DNA from: Gordius sp. MW1 | Taxonomy: Eukaryota > Nematomorpha > Gordioida > Gordea > Gordiidae | DNA length: 64,000 bases | Direction of reading: 5' to 3' | Assembly: GCA_964036665.1 (NCBI GenBank) | Contig: OZ038530.1 | Location: forward strand, 8,818,501 to 8,882,500 | Program-made: the position numbers and the translations under genes | Shown: positions 1 to 11,434 of the stretch, in pieces | Layout: the number at the start of each line of letters is the position of its first letter | Position numbering within the stretch: position 1 is the first letter of the stretch | The notes under the pieces: model-generated | Told to the model about the DNA's origin: nothing | Seen by the model: the letters and a program-made list of their open reading frames with translations, nothing else | Databases searched by the model: none

Positions 1-1080
1 AAGAATAAAGTCAGCTAAATACGCAGAACTTAATTCCTCACTCCTTTTCTGCCCTATAGTGACCACTACCCTTACAACAATAGGTCCTAAAACCCAAGCC
101 CTCTTGAAAGAATTGGGGCGCCGTATTTAATAATTGATTTAATTTTTTATCAAGTTTGTGTATTAAAATTTTTCAAAAATAAAATTTGCCATTTTTTATT
201 TTTACTTATTATATAACTTTATAAGGAGAAATTTCTATTTAGTATAAAATTATTTAAAAAGTCGAGACAAGTCAAGAAATCTCGTTAAGACCGAGATTTT
301 TATAGACCGAGACGAGATCGAGATTCTCATAATCGATCCCGAGACAAGACGAGATTTTGCGAGACCGAGACGAGATTAAAACACTATAAACAATCAAACT
401 CGGCCTATAAAATCATTTTAAATAATAATTTTTATAATGAACTAGTTCATTTACATTGTAAAGTTCAAGTTCAAGTTCAGAATATTAAAAAAAGAACTAT
501 CAATTTCATAGTTCAATTTAAAAAAACCAACTAGTTCAAGTCATAGTTCAATTTTTAAAAAGGTAACTAGTTCAGTTCAAGTTCAGAAAAAAGTGAACTA
601 GTTAAATGAACTAGTTCAATATGAATTATTTCTTAACAGCTCTAGTTTCGGGTCACCCGTGCAGTTCTCAAGAGTAATGTGATCAATAATAAGGCTGTTG
701 TAAGTAAAAATAATTATGAAAAAACAGTCGCCCATTGGTAAACAAAACCCGATACAGTGATTTTTTGGAAATATTAATCGGCCTTTATAATATCATAAAT
801 TATGTAAAAAATTGTCAATTTCTCCCTTTCCACCTAATCTTGGCTACGCATCTGTGTATTTTTTTTCCGTACTAAGCAGATCTTTGTTGCAAGTTATGGA
901 CATAGAATCACTTATTATTAAAGCGACTTATGTTATATTTACAGTTTTAAAACTTTCATATAACTTACACGCCTTTTATGTTATTATTTTGGTTGCAATT
1001 ATATAAAATTTAATATATTTTAAAAATATTCTTAAATGCCAGGGTCATAGGATTTTACCAATAAGCCATAAACCTTGTGA
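1..1080. repeat. Repeat-rich intergenic stretch
   Basis: No gene is supported here. Positions 265-390 hold degenerate repeats of a GAGACGAGAT-like motif. Positions 420-630 hold repeats built on the palindrome GAACTAGTTC with GTTCAAGTTCA spacers. Such low-complexity mosaics are usually the interior of non-autonomous transposons, but no ends or target duplications are visible. The rest is unassigned AT-rich DNA. Confidence 0.5.
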
Positions 1081-1083
1081 AAA

Positions 1084-1260
1084 CCAGGGGCTTCGCCCCT
1101 GGTGGAAGGGGGGAAGGAGGAAGGGAAAAGGGGAGGGAGGGGCAGGAGGGAAGGGGGAACAAAACTCATCTATACTCCGTATAAACGTAGGATATTTGTA
1201 TGCAATTTATGAGCGAGAAAGGTGGGAAGGGGCGAGAATGCCTAGGGGGTGGGCAATGGT
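1084..1260 (+). repeat. Partial copy of the 1.9-kb repeat family (hairpin end)
   Basis: It starts with a perfect 8-bp stem hairpin at 1,084-1,102 (CCAGGGGC, loop TTC, GCCCCTGG). A purine-rich G/A tract follows, then the family's conserved segment with the TATGCAATTTATG core at about 1,198. The body of the element is missing. Confidence 0.6.
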
Positions 1261-1677
1261 CAAACAGGGACTCAGATAATACTCGTACAACGTTATAGTT
1301 GTTTTTTAAATATTTCATATTATACCTCAATAAAGTATTAATAAGTGTTTCTAAGCAGTTTTTACAAAAATTTAGCTTTTTAAATATTTGTATGAAAAAA
1401 ACTAAGTCATCATTTTGCATTTTATGATTTTAAAGAATAGATTTTCTTTCATTCATTCTTATTTATCAACTTTAAATTAATCAAAATGGCGAAAGGAACG
1501 CAAATAGCGGGTATGACCTTGAAAATGAAAATAGTCATCCTTCCAAAAAGTACAACTTTTAATTTAGAGTGTTTTTGATACTGTATAAATTTAAACAATT
1601 TGGGGCGACCCATAATTTGAATTATGATTATAGACTCTATTCAAATCATGTGCATATGTATAGTATAAAAAAAAATC

Positions 1678-3585
1678 GGGCCTTCGGCCCTCGTGGGAAG
1701 GGGGACAAGGGAAGGGATGGAAAGAGGGGAAGGGAAGGGGGGACGACTCTTCTGTACTTCGTATAAATGTATCATATTTGCTATGCAATTTATGGGCGAG
1801 AAAGGTGGGAAGGGGCGAGAATGCCTATAGGGGGGTATTAAATGCCTAATGATTAATTAATTATTTATACAAATTTTCCATTATAGGCAAAATGTAATAA
1901 AGGCAAAATGTAATATAGGCAAGGGTTAGGGTTAGATTTAGTGTTTGCATCTAGTTGCGTATTACATTAGTTTTTATGGCTTTTAGTGATTATGGGTCTA
2001 ACAAACATTATATTATAAAACAACACAATGTTAAGAATTTGCAGAATTGTTGGGAGAAATTTTTTGTTGAATTTGAACAATTTTTAATTAAAAAAATCAA
2101 AAATTTGGCCAATGGTCACTTTTTCTCTATTGGTCAGTACCAACAGATACTCTATAAGTCAACGATAGCCAAAAAAACGGAAAAAAATATTTTGATGCTC
2201 ACTTTGGCCAATGGTCATTTTTTTCCATTGGTCAGCAGCCAGCACACGGTAAAAGTGGATATAAATTCACAGTAAAAAAAACGAAAAAAAAATTTTCGAA
2301 TCACATTTTGGCCAATGATCATTTTTTTCCATTGGTCAGCAGCCAGGACACAATAAAAGTGGATATAAATTCATAATAGTCAAAAAAAAACGAAAAAAAA
2401 ATTTTCGAATCACATTTTGGCCAATGGTCATTTTATTCCATTGGTCAGCAGCCAGCGGACGGCCAAAAAGTCATAATAGCAATGGTAGGAACAGGAACAA
2501 TCATAATAGTCAAAAAAAAACGAAAAAAATAATTTCGATTCACATTTTGGCCAATGGTCATTTTTTCCATCGGTCAGGAGCCAGCGGACGGCCAAAAAGT
2601 CATAATAGCAATGGTAGTAACAGGAACAATCATAATAGTCAAAAAAAAACAAAAAAATAAACTTGGATTCACATTTTGGCCAATGGTCATTTTTTTCATT
2701 GGTCAGCAGCCAACGGACGGCCAAAAAGTCTTATTATCAATGATAGTAACAAGAACAATCATAAAAGTCAAAAAAACTCCGGGATTCTAACCCAAAAACT
2801 AGTTAAATTGCATAGCAATTAAAAGTAAACAACTTTTATTTATGTTTATTATATAACATTGGTCAGCAGCCAGCGGACGGCCAAAAAGTCATAATAGCAA
2901 TGGTAGAAACAGGAACAATCATAATAGTCAAAAAAAAAACGAAAAAAATAATTTCGATTCACATTTTGGCCAATGGTCATTTTTTTCATTGGTCAGCAGC
3001 CAGCGGACGGCTAAAAATTCTTATTATCAATAATAGTAACAAGAACAATCATAAGAGTCAAAAAAAACTCCGGGATTCCAACCCCAAAACTAGTTAAATT
3101 GCATAGCAATTATAAAGTAAACAACTTTTATTTATGTTTATTATATAACTAGTTAAATTGCATAGCATTAAAAGTAAACAACTTTTATCTATGTTTATTA
3201 TATAACAAAAACTAGTTAAATTGCATAGCAATTAAAAGTAAACAACTTTTATTTATGTTTATTATATAACTAGTTATATTGCATAGCATTAAAAGTAAAC
3301 AACTTTTATCTATGTTTATTATATAATAGATAATTTAACAAATCTTATATATAACACACCGAGGGAGATAGAGATGAGGGGTGGGGCACCTCTTATGCAT
3401 TAATTTAAAAAATAACACAGCGAGGGAGATAGAGATGAGGGGTGAGGCACCTCTTTCTCATGCATTAATTTAAAAAAGCGATAACCTAATATACCCAATG
3501 CAAATAGATAGGGAGGACAACGGACGGACAACGGACGGACAACGGACAACCAAAAACGAGCCCATAAATTGCATAGCAATTAACA
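1678..3585 (+). mobile_element. 1.9-kb non-autonomous repeat, copy A
   Basis: Order of parts: GGGCC-TTC-GGCCC hairpin (1,678-1,690), purine tract, the block TTGCTATGCAATTTATGGGC (near 1,779), a telomere-like GGGTTAGGGTTAG string (near 1,922), tandem units of about 100-130 bp each carrying CCAATGG...CCATTGG (2,100-3,010), short repeats with TTAAATTGCATAGC, GGAC-type repeats (3,515-3,555), and the inverted block GCCCATAAATTGCATAGCAA (near 3,560). Copy B at 17.39-19.29 kb is nearly identical in the same order. No protein is encoded: the open frames are just translations of the repeat units. The class is uncertain. Confidence 0.7.
2100..3010 (+). repeat. Tandem CCAAT-hairpin units in copy A
   Basis: At least seven units are spaced roughly 100-130 bp apart, each with GGCCAATGGTCA, a T run, then CCATTGGTCAGCAGCCA. 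CCAATGG and CCATTGG are perfect 7-bp inverted arms around a loop of about 10 nt. Confidence 0.75.
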
Positions 3586-3869
3586 AGAAAGCAACAATGA
3601 AATGGTAACATTTTATCTAATCTAGCGAACAAAAGAATGGATTATGGTGCGAATATTAGATGCGACTGCGAAATGAAGGTGAAAATTTTGCACTATATTT
3701 AGGGTTAGGTTAGTGGATAGCGGTTTTATTAACAAAAAGGGACAGGGCAAACTAATTAAAACTATATATATAAAGAACCTTGTAAGGGGTGTGGGGTGCG
3801 ATGAGGCATGGGAAAGAAATTATCTAAGGGCAAAAATTAGAATAAAAACTTTCGATATACAATTTGGCA

Positions 3870-4165
3870 GTGGTCATTTTTTCCATTGGTCAGCAGACGG
3901 CCAAATAACTAGCCTATATTTATAACAAAGAAATTGGTCAGTGGTCATTTTTCTATTGCCCTCGCCGAGATTCGAACCCACATCAGTAGATACAAGTTGG
4001 ACAACGGACTACGTGGACGGACAACGAAAAGCGAGCCCATAAATTGCAGAGCAATTAAAAAAAATTCGCCCTCGCTGAGAGTCGAACCCATATCAGTAGA
4101 TACAAGTTGGGTAACGGACAACGGACGGACAACACAAAGCGAGCCCAAAAATTGCATAGCAGTTA
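3870..4165 (+). repeat. Fragments of the 1.9-kb repeat end
   Basis: Two short pieces of the family's right end are joined here. Each has an inverted B-box-like TTCGAACCCA/GTCGAACCCA segment, ACGGAC repeats and a degenerate GCCCATAAATTGCA end. No coding content. Confidence 0.55.
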
Positions 4166-4531
4166 AAAACAACATTAACGCATAAAATATATTTTTCATC
4201 GCCCGACTGATTATTTCCTTAATCGAGATTAAACCTCATTTAATGGTGATTAACTAAAAATTACCTTGTAATCATTTTTTATAGCCGAAATTATTTTAGT
4301 GATAATTGTAATAACAATGTTAGTATATTAAAGCTGCTAAAAATTGTATAAATTATTAACAATTAAAATCACGGACAATAATGTAAATATTTAGCAGTTT
4401 AGCATTAAAATTACAAGCACCACCAATAAATGCAGCTCTAATTTAGCTTATACAGTAATATTAATATAAGCCCACTATCATTTGACCAAGTGTTGGCTTA
4501 TTACCATATGATCATAGATCTATAATTTAGA

Positions 4532-4904
4532 ATGCAAGAAATTGAAGAAAGTTTGCATAAAATACGTTCTCTAAAAGGAGTTATCGGTATTATTGTCTGC
4601 ACTAACCAAGGTAATTTTCGGATTCCATTTTTTTATTTTATTAGGTGCGATTATAAAAAGTACCCTTGATATGCCTTCTACTTCTCTTTATGGGAATCTT
4701 ATATTTAACTTTGCCAAAGAAGCCTGTAAGGTTTTCAATCAATCAGATCCAAATGACGAATTAAATCTTGTAAGGATGTCATCCAAGAAACATCAATTTT
4801 TCATTATACATGGTAAATTTAAATGTAATATTCTGGTAATTAATTTAGATAAAGAATATATAATGGCTGTTATTCATGATAAATACAAAAAGGTTGGCCA
4901 TTAA
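4532..4904 (+). CDS. DYNLRB: Dynein light chain roadblock-type
   Basis: Small homodimeric light chain that sits on the intermediate chains of cytoplasmic dynein and helps couple cargo. Three exons join in frame: 4,532-4,610, 4,645-4,812 and 4,849-4,904, giving 100 residues; the family is about 96. The introns are only 34 and 36 nt, both GT...TTAG. The conserved core is clear: GVIGIIVCTNQG, then AIIKSTLD (metazoan proteins have IKSTMD), YGNLIFNFAKEA, DELNLVRMSSKK, and DKEYIMAVI near the C-terminus. The start is the first ATG in frame with the family N-terminus. Reading through intron 2 stays open and would insert 12 residues in the last strand, so splicing is the better model. An AATAAA lies at 5,143. 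The next gene on the - strand ends tail-to-tail just beyond it. Confidence 0.9.
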
Positions 4905-5142
4905 ATTGTTCTGATTTCGATTTATGGCTTGCATGCATGATTATAACACCTTACGAGGATTATTAAAAGTCAGGACACTCTCGACATAAGTCTTTCCAAA
5001 TACATTTGTCCATCTACCGGCTTCATGTATAACTTAATAAATTAATTATTTAAAGCTCAAAAATTCTCTTTATTAGCTAATGTTTATTTGTGTACAAAAC
5101 ATGTAATTTGTGAAATATTTATAAAACATTGAAGAATTTTTC

Positions 5143-5148
5143 AATAAA
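5143..5148 (+). terminator. Poly(A) signal for the roadblock gene
   Basis: AATAAA about 240 nt after the stop codon of the roadblock gene, same strand. Confidence 0.5.
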
Positions 5149-5228
5149 GTTTTTTAATTTAATGTTGACTTGTAAATGCTTTTTATAAAACATAATTTAA
5201 CATTTTGTTTATTGCTTCATTAATAATA

Positions 5229-5234
5229 TTTATT
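5229..5234 (-). terminator. Poly(A) signal, modular gene 3' end
   Basis: AATAAA on the - strand about 57 nt past the TAG at 5,291. It lies about 80 bp from the oppositely oriented signal of the roadblock gene, so the two genes are tail-to-tail. Confidence 0.45.
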
Positions 5235-5290
5235 TTATGCTAGCTTTTTAATAATGTCTAAGCATATGGATATGGAGCATTCCCAATTGG

Positions 5291-5630
5291 CTACCCTGTC
5301 AAATTTAACAAATATTAATTTAAACCAGGGTTTTACACTAATAAACTTACTTTGTTGGCAAGTACAGACATAGATGGCACCATTCTTAAGATCAGTGAAT
5401 TCATTAGTGATCAAAGTACGACACGTGCTTAAATAGCAAGTGGTAGGTGCTATTTTAATTATAAATATTAATGATTATGGACGGCTGTGTCTTGATTAAT
5501 CATGAACACAATTTAGAAAATAGTTATATGCAATAAACTCACCCAAAGATTGAGCTTTAACCATGTCAATTGCTGCAGATGCTACTGTTTCATTATCCAA
5601 TGTTTCTAAATTTAAGCAATAAAAACTCAT
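5291..5630 (-). CDS. 3' exon group of modular cysteine-rich gene (or a separate small gene)
   Basis: Exons on the - strand: linker 5,543-5,630 (from an in-frame ATG; if used as an internal exon its acceptor TTTAG lies 26 nt inside, at about 5,604), cysteine module 5,351-5,449, and a terminal exon from 5,295 whose first in-frame codons are Arg and TAG (5,291-5,293). AATAAA on the same strand is at 5,229-5,234. The module has cysteines as CxxxxC...CxC, resembling the modules at 15.4 kb and 23-29 kb but with four cysteines, and both internal junctions are phase 1. If intron 2 is retained the frame stays open to a different C-terminus. Could stand alone as a protein of about 63 residues or be the end of the large gene. 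Function not recognised beyond the cysteine pattern. Confidence 0.5.
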
Positions 5631-5749
5631 TTACTATAAATTGCTAGTATGACATCACACAAAATTTTAATTAAGGTAATTAATTGGCCTCCGATTCCAA
5701 TAGGCTATATTTGCAAATAAAAGTTTATTTATTAGCAAATTGGATACTA

Positions 5750-5875
5750 CGCCTCTGTGAAATATTCGGGATTCGAAATTTCGGATCGAATCTCTAATAT
5801 TTACGAATCTCGAATCGAATTTAAATGAAGTTTTCGAATCCGAATGGAATACTAAAAATATTCTATTCAAAATCC
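5750..5875. repeat. TTCGAATC-type short repeat
   Basis: A run of degenerate GATTCGAA/TTCGAATC palindromic words. No coding content and no clear ends. Confidence 0.45.
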
Positions 5876-5904
5876 TGAGGCGTATTTGATACCATCTTAT
5901 ATAG

Positions 5905-6060
5905 TTGTTAAATTGCTCGCGTGAGCAATGCTCACTATGTGCTATGCTCGAGCACGCACAATGAGCTGTTTAATATGCTAGTTAGCACACTGAGTGCACG
6001 CTGTTCGGTACACTAGGCAGAACAGTAGCATGTAAAAATGCTCAAGAGTAGTGATGTTTT
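5905..6060 (+). repeat. Dispersed repeat, GCTAGTTAGCAC family
   Basis: This stretch is the reverse complement of 13,980-14,095, sharing the words GTAGCATGTAAAAATGCTC and GAGCTGTTTA...GCTAGTTAGCAC. It is an interspersed element present in both orientations; its class is unknown. Confidence 0.6.
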
Positions 6061-6287
6061 GCAACGCGCCATTTTAGACCAGCGCTTTAATAGGAAGAAA
6101 GAGACTAAGTAGCCACACCTTATAAACAGACCATTATAAAGGTCCATAGTGTAAGGTCCCTTTTTTTACTAATTCCATCCCCCATGGTCCTAAATTGTAG
6201 AACCGCCATATGTGCCATTACAGTAGTTACATTAACCATCACATTGATGAAATAAATAAGGCATGAGGGGGAGGGGGTACTTTGTAC

Positions 6288-7255
6288 TAGAGACCTGCAC
6301 GGCCCCCAGCCAGCGGAAGGGCCTAAAAGCCCGACGGGCCGGGCCTGGACGGGCCCTAATATAACTTAACGGACCCGAGCCGGGCATAGATATACTTAAG
6401 ACCCGTTACATAATTAGATTTAGTATAAAAGAAGGTGTTTTTATAATGTTCTAATTATATTTATTTTATGTATATACATTAGCAAGGATATTAAATTTTC
6501 TTAGATCATTAATTCATCAATATTTCACCCCGCATTATGAATGTTAAATATATTCATATACAATGCAATGATCCCATGGGCGTAGCCAATTTAAATTAGA
6601 GGGGGGGCAGTTTAGGTAGGGCAAAAATGTTTTTTAGATTAAGAATTTTTGGATTTGGAGGGGGAGCAGCTGCCTATCCTTGCCTCCCCATTTATATCCT
6701 CTAGCAATATCGAGCGAATTAATATAATATTATGTAAGATTATTGATACATATACTCACTAACAAAATTAAAATTTATTTCTTTAAGTTACTTTGTAAAA
6801 TATCCCTGTTTTTACATTTTTTATCAATAATCTAAGAATTTAAAAATGGTGGAAAAGCAAGGAAGCCAAGCAACTCATTAACATTATAACCTCAAATTAG
6901 GGTTTAAAAAGCCTATTTGGCTTATATAGTTATATGTATCCCGAAGTGCCACTTGTAAAATAAATTTTTCCCCTGTAGGTCGCTTCTTAAAAGATAGAAG
7001 ATATCGTCTGATCGTGAATTATTAATTTATTATTTTTACAATATTTTTATTAACATTTTAACACATACATATTGTTTACCATATGGGTAAAAAAAATTAA
7101 AAAATAAAAAAAAAATTACGGGGCCGGGCCGGGCTCGGGCTTTGTATAAAATTAACTGGCCGGGCCTGGGCTTATATTTTAAACTTTTGACGTGCCCGGG
7201 CCGGGCTTTAAAATTTTTATTACCGGGCCGACTGACCTAAACAGGTTACTTTTTT
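6288..7255. mobile_element. CGGGCC-rich MITE relic (TAGAGxCCTGCA family)
   Basis: The left end TAGAGACCTGCACGG (6,288) resembles the termini of the elements at 28.39, 34.11 and 34.83 kb. CCCGGGCC-type blocks sit at both sides (6,300-6,400 and 7,120-7,235) with AT-rich DNA between. The right terminus is lost or degraded. A gggcgtagcc MITE fragment begins near 6,572 inside it. Confidence 0.55.
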
Positions 7256-7670
7256 AACATAGAATAGCAACACTGTGGAAAATTAGTGGCCTAAATGAGG
7301 GGGGGGGCTGGAAATTCCGTTTTTTGATTAATAACTAAATTAAATTGGTTAAAATATTATAGTTTAGTTACATCAAAGACTTTAAGGCACTTAAAAACCT
7401 AGAAACAGTATATATACCATAGGCGTAACTAGGATTTTTTGAAGGAGGAGGTTATAAAATTTTCATGGTTAAATTTTTTTGTAACTATTTTTTTTGGATA
7501 AAAATGATTTTTTTCTAAAATTTTAAAGTGACAATAGCGTAAAAATAATAAAATACTAAAAGTAAAATTCCAACAAATGTTTATTTTTATTAAATATACA
7601 ATATTAAAATTAATTGTAAATCATGGGAGGGGTTCTAACCCGAAAACCACCCCCTCCCTACGCCAATGAT

Positions 7671-10600
7671 TTTTTTTCCTATAGCTGTTTGTCACATTTA
7701 GTGATCAGCTCCTTTAAGTACGTTCTCCATGTATTCCTGCACTTTAACCAGCTTCGCTTTAGCTCGTACCTTCTCAAGTCCCTATCTATTTTATGCTTCC
7801 ATGTCAGTTTAGGCCTCCCTCTCTTTCGCTTACCTCTTGCACTTTCTTGATACGAATTGCCAAGTGACTCTCCTCCCGTCTCTCCAAATGGCCATACCAT
7901 CTCAATCTTCTTACCACCAACTTTCTCTGAATCGGAACTACATTTAGTTTATCCCTTGTGTCTTGATTCCTTATATGGTCCTTTTCGCTTATTCCCAAGA
8001 TCCATCTTAACATTCGCATCTCCATTGTAGCCAAGCTTTGTTCCTCTTTTGCCTTAATTGCCCCGGTTTCCGCTCCATAAAATAACGGTGTTATATAACC
8101 GTCCTTTCAATTTGAGTGGTAGTGTTTGTCACATAGGACACCACTCAACTCCGTGAATTTTAGCCAGCCTGCGTTTATTCTAGCCTTACCCTAACCAAGA
8201 TATATGAATCTTTTCCTACTGCTTTAACACCAGTCATCGATTTGCAGGTGTGTTTCTTTGTATTCATTCCACGACTCCATGCATACAGATTCAGTTTTAC
8301 CTCGGTTGACCCTAAGGTCTTTGCTTTCAATTCGCTCCATCCACACTTTTACCTGCTCTGCTAATTCCACATTTGACCTACGCACAGGACATATCATCCG
8401 CAAAGAGCATTATTGCCCAAGGTGATTCGCGTTTTAGGTCCTTCGTTATCGAATTCATTATTGTTATGTAGAGCAATGGACTTAGGGCCGATCCTTGATG
8501 CACACCGACATTTAGACTGAATTCCTTTGATGTATCACTGGATGTCCGAACTTTGGTTTTTGCGTTTCTATACATATCTTTTATTAACATTATATATGCG
8601 TCGGGTACACCATTTGAACTCAGGCTATCCCATATTAACTGCCTTGGGACTTTATCGAAAGCTTTCTCAAGACGATGATACACATATGAAGAGCCTTTTG
8701 TTTTTCCTTATATAATTCCATAAGCCTCCTAACACCATGTATTGCATCTGAAGTCGACTTTCCAGCCATAAACCCAAATTGTCATTCATCTATTGAAATT
8801 ATTTTTCAAAGTCTAGCTTCTATAACCTTTTCCCACACCTTTATTACGTGACTCGTTATTATCCCTCGATAGTTGTTGCATTCTTGTATATATCCTTTCA
8901 ATTTATAGATAGGTATAACATAGCTTTCCCTCCACTCATCAGGCATCATACCACTTGCAAGTATTTTATTAAACAGCTTTGCAAGTAGATGTACACCTAA
9001 GGGTCCTAGCATTTTGAAAGCTTCCATAGGTATATTATCAGGTCCCACCACTCAACCCATGGTCATCTTTTTAAGCATCTGGTCAACCTCTTCTTCTGTC
9101 ACTTCTAACTCTGGGTCATATTTAGAGGTCTTGCTTTCGCAGTGGTCCAAAAACCCATTTTCACTGTTTAATAATTCTTTATAGTATTCTTCCCAACGAT
9201 CTATGATTTGATGGTCCAGAGTTGAAGTGATGCCTTCCTTGCTCTTCATAGTTTTCACGTTTACCACATCCTTCGAGTTCCTTGCTCTGGTCTTTGTGAT
9301 TTTGTAGATCATTCTTTCCCCTTCTTTCCTGGTTAACTTGGCATACAAATTCTCGTAGACCTCTGTTTTAGCCTTGGCTACACAACGTTTTGCCTCATTT
9401 TTAGCTTTCACATATGACCATCTTGTTTCTTCATTTCTGTTTGACCATAATTTGTAAAGCTTTCTTTTCAACTTGACCAGGCGTTGCACGTCTTCGTTCC
9501 ACCACCATGTCTCCCTATCTTTTTGCATACCTGCTTTACTCTCCTAGAACACATCTCGCTACTGATCGTACCGTGTTAGTTATGTTATTCCACATATCGT
9601 TAGCATTCTGCTGATCATCTATTTGCAGCCGTTCAACTATTTGATCATTGTAAATATCTTTCAATTTTGGTAGCCGGAACCATTTGATTTTCCAATTTAA
9701 TCTCTTCGGCTTTTGTGTTTTCGCCTTGGAGATGGTATAGTCCATCATAACAAGTCTATGCTGGGCTGCAATAGCCTCACCTGGTATCACCTCGTGCATT
9801 CTTTAATTCCTTTCTTGATATTAGGAGGAAGTCAACCTGCGAAGATCGATTTCCACTTTTGTACGTTATAGGTCATTTAAATTCTTTTTGAAGAAGGTAT
9901 TTGTGATGGCTAAATCAAATGCCACGGCTATTTTCAATATTTCGTTCATCGTTTCTAGCTCCGTATCCATTTCCACCATGGTACCTTCAAATCCTTCTCT
10001 TGTTTTGCCTACGTAACCATTCATATCCGCTCGAATTATAACTATCTCGGCTCTAGGTATGATTCGTAGCGTTTCGTCTAATTCTTCCCGAAAGTCCTCC
10101 TTTTCTTCATCTGCATCCTGTTTGCGGATCAAATCCAGAAACTACATTAATCATTTGACCTTCTATGCATAGTTTCAACATCATGAGTTGCCCACTTTTT
10201 CTTTGTACCTTAATAACTTTATCTTGCAGATGTGAGGCTAATATGATTGCCACGCCATTTTATTCGTTTCTAGGCCATTGAAGTAAAGTTTATAGCCTTC
10301 ACCTATCATCCTTGCTTTTTGCGCCTTTCCATTTCTTGTACACACGCTATTTCAACCCGTCGCTTGCTGAGGGTGTCAGCAACTTCTCGGATTTTTGCAG
10401 TCATCGTTCCAACATTTAGCGAGCCCACTCTCAATCTCATCCTTAGCAAACTAGTTGCTTTAACTACATCCGTTTGCGGAGGATGTAGTGACCCTCGTTG
10501 ACTTTTCACATGATACGGGCGCCTACCATGCGCGTCGTTTACGGAGGACGCCCTAGCGCTTTCATTACTTTCATTATTAAGAACTTTCATATAGCACTTG

Positions 10601-10747
10601 GATCAGGGGTGACGCTCGGCTATCCAGGCCTGACAGCCGTGTTGACGTTGTGAGATATTTGGAATCTTTGTAATAAGTGCCGGAGGTGGTATCGAACCGG
10701 CAACCTCTTGCTTCAAAGTCTAAACTTATACCCACTACGCGACCACG
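7671..10747 (-). mobile_element. RTE-clade LINE, about 3.08 kb, decayed
   Basis: Non-LTR retrotransposon with apurinic-type endonuclease and reverse transcriptase on the - strand. Flanked by the 19-bp duplication CCCTCCCTACGCCAATGAT (7,652-7,670 and 10,748-10,766), so both ends are defined; about 3.1 kb matches RTE/BovB elements. Pieces of the single ORF in order: endonuclease start with LRVGSLNVGTM (about 10,500-10,300), GYVGKTREGFEG region (10,130-9,870), linker (9,800-9,060), RT with VGPDNIPMEAFKMLG, EKAFDKVPR, HQGSALSPLL and the catalytic FADD at about 8,390, and a C-terminus with RLRWYGHLERR and KRKRGRPKLTWKHKI. The frame is broken many times, so it is inactive. A tRNA-like segment forms its 5' tip. 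The 3' end is CAGCTATAGG plus a short A run. Confidence 0.85.
10672..10747 (-). other. tRNA-like pol III promoter at the LINE 5' end
   Basis: On the - strand this has an A-box-like TGGTCGCGTAGTGGG and a consensus B box GGTTCGATACC about 30 nt further on, near usual tRNA spacing. The stems are too poor for a functional tRNA. It lies inside the LINE's target duplications, so it was inserted as part of that element. Confidence 0.55.
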
Positions 10748-11434
10748 CCCTCCCTACGCCAATGATATATACATTTAATTTTTTTATTTAACTTGACAAA
10801 ATGCATAATTTCCGAATATGTTTGTGAAAATTGCGAATGTTTGAACATTTATTTCCCGTGAAAACACCAGACCGCCCCAGGAAGTAGATAACTAAGCGAT
10901 TATTATAGAGTTCCTCATTGGCTCGCTTTTCGTTGTCCGTCCGTCCGTTGTCCAACATGTATCTTAATTGCTGGTTCGAATCCCGAGAAGGCAAATTTTT
11001 TTTTAAATTAAATTAATATATTGTCCTTGTTAATCTTAATACCATTGATTATATGACTTTTTGACCGCGTCCTGGCTACTGACCAATGAAAAAAATTACC
11101 ATTGGCCAAATTGTGAATCGATTTTTTTTTCTTCCTTTTTTGAGTTGCTATATTAGGTTAACATTGATAATTACCTATGCCCTCCCTACAAGGGCCTATG
11201 CATCTACTGATATAGGTCCCTGTGCCCCTCCCCCCCTACAAAGGCTTATGCCTCTACTGATGTGGGTTCGAATCTCGGAGAGGGCAAATTTTTTAAATTT
11301 TTTTTTTAAATTAATACATTGTTCTTGATAATACCATTGATAATATGACTTTTTGACCGTGGCCAAAGTGTATCAAATTTTTTTTCAATATTTTAAATAG
11401 GGTGTTATTTAAATGCATAGTGAAAAATTCCATA

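Larger units (their letters stand above)
7418..10764. mobile_element. hAT-like MITE split by a LINE
   Basis: Left part 7,418-7,670, right end at 10,764. The unsplit relative is at 30,758-31,011. The outer 8-bp duplication ATATATAC is perfect (7,410-7,417 and 10,765-10,772). Termini are CATAGGCGTAA and TACGCCAATG. Eight-base duplications are known for the hAT (and P) superfamilies. Confidence 0.8.

Noticed and set aside
2424..3097. Open frames with repeated LANGHFFHWSAASGRPK-like peptides
   Set aside because: The peptide repeat only mirrors the tandem CCAAT-hairpin DNA unit, appears in several frames, and also occurs at 17.7-18.8 and 20.8 kb.
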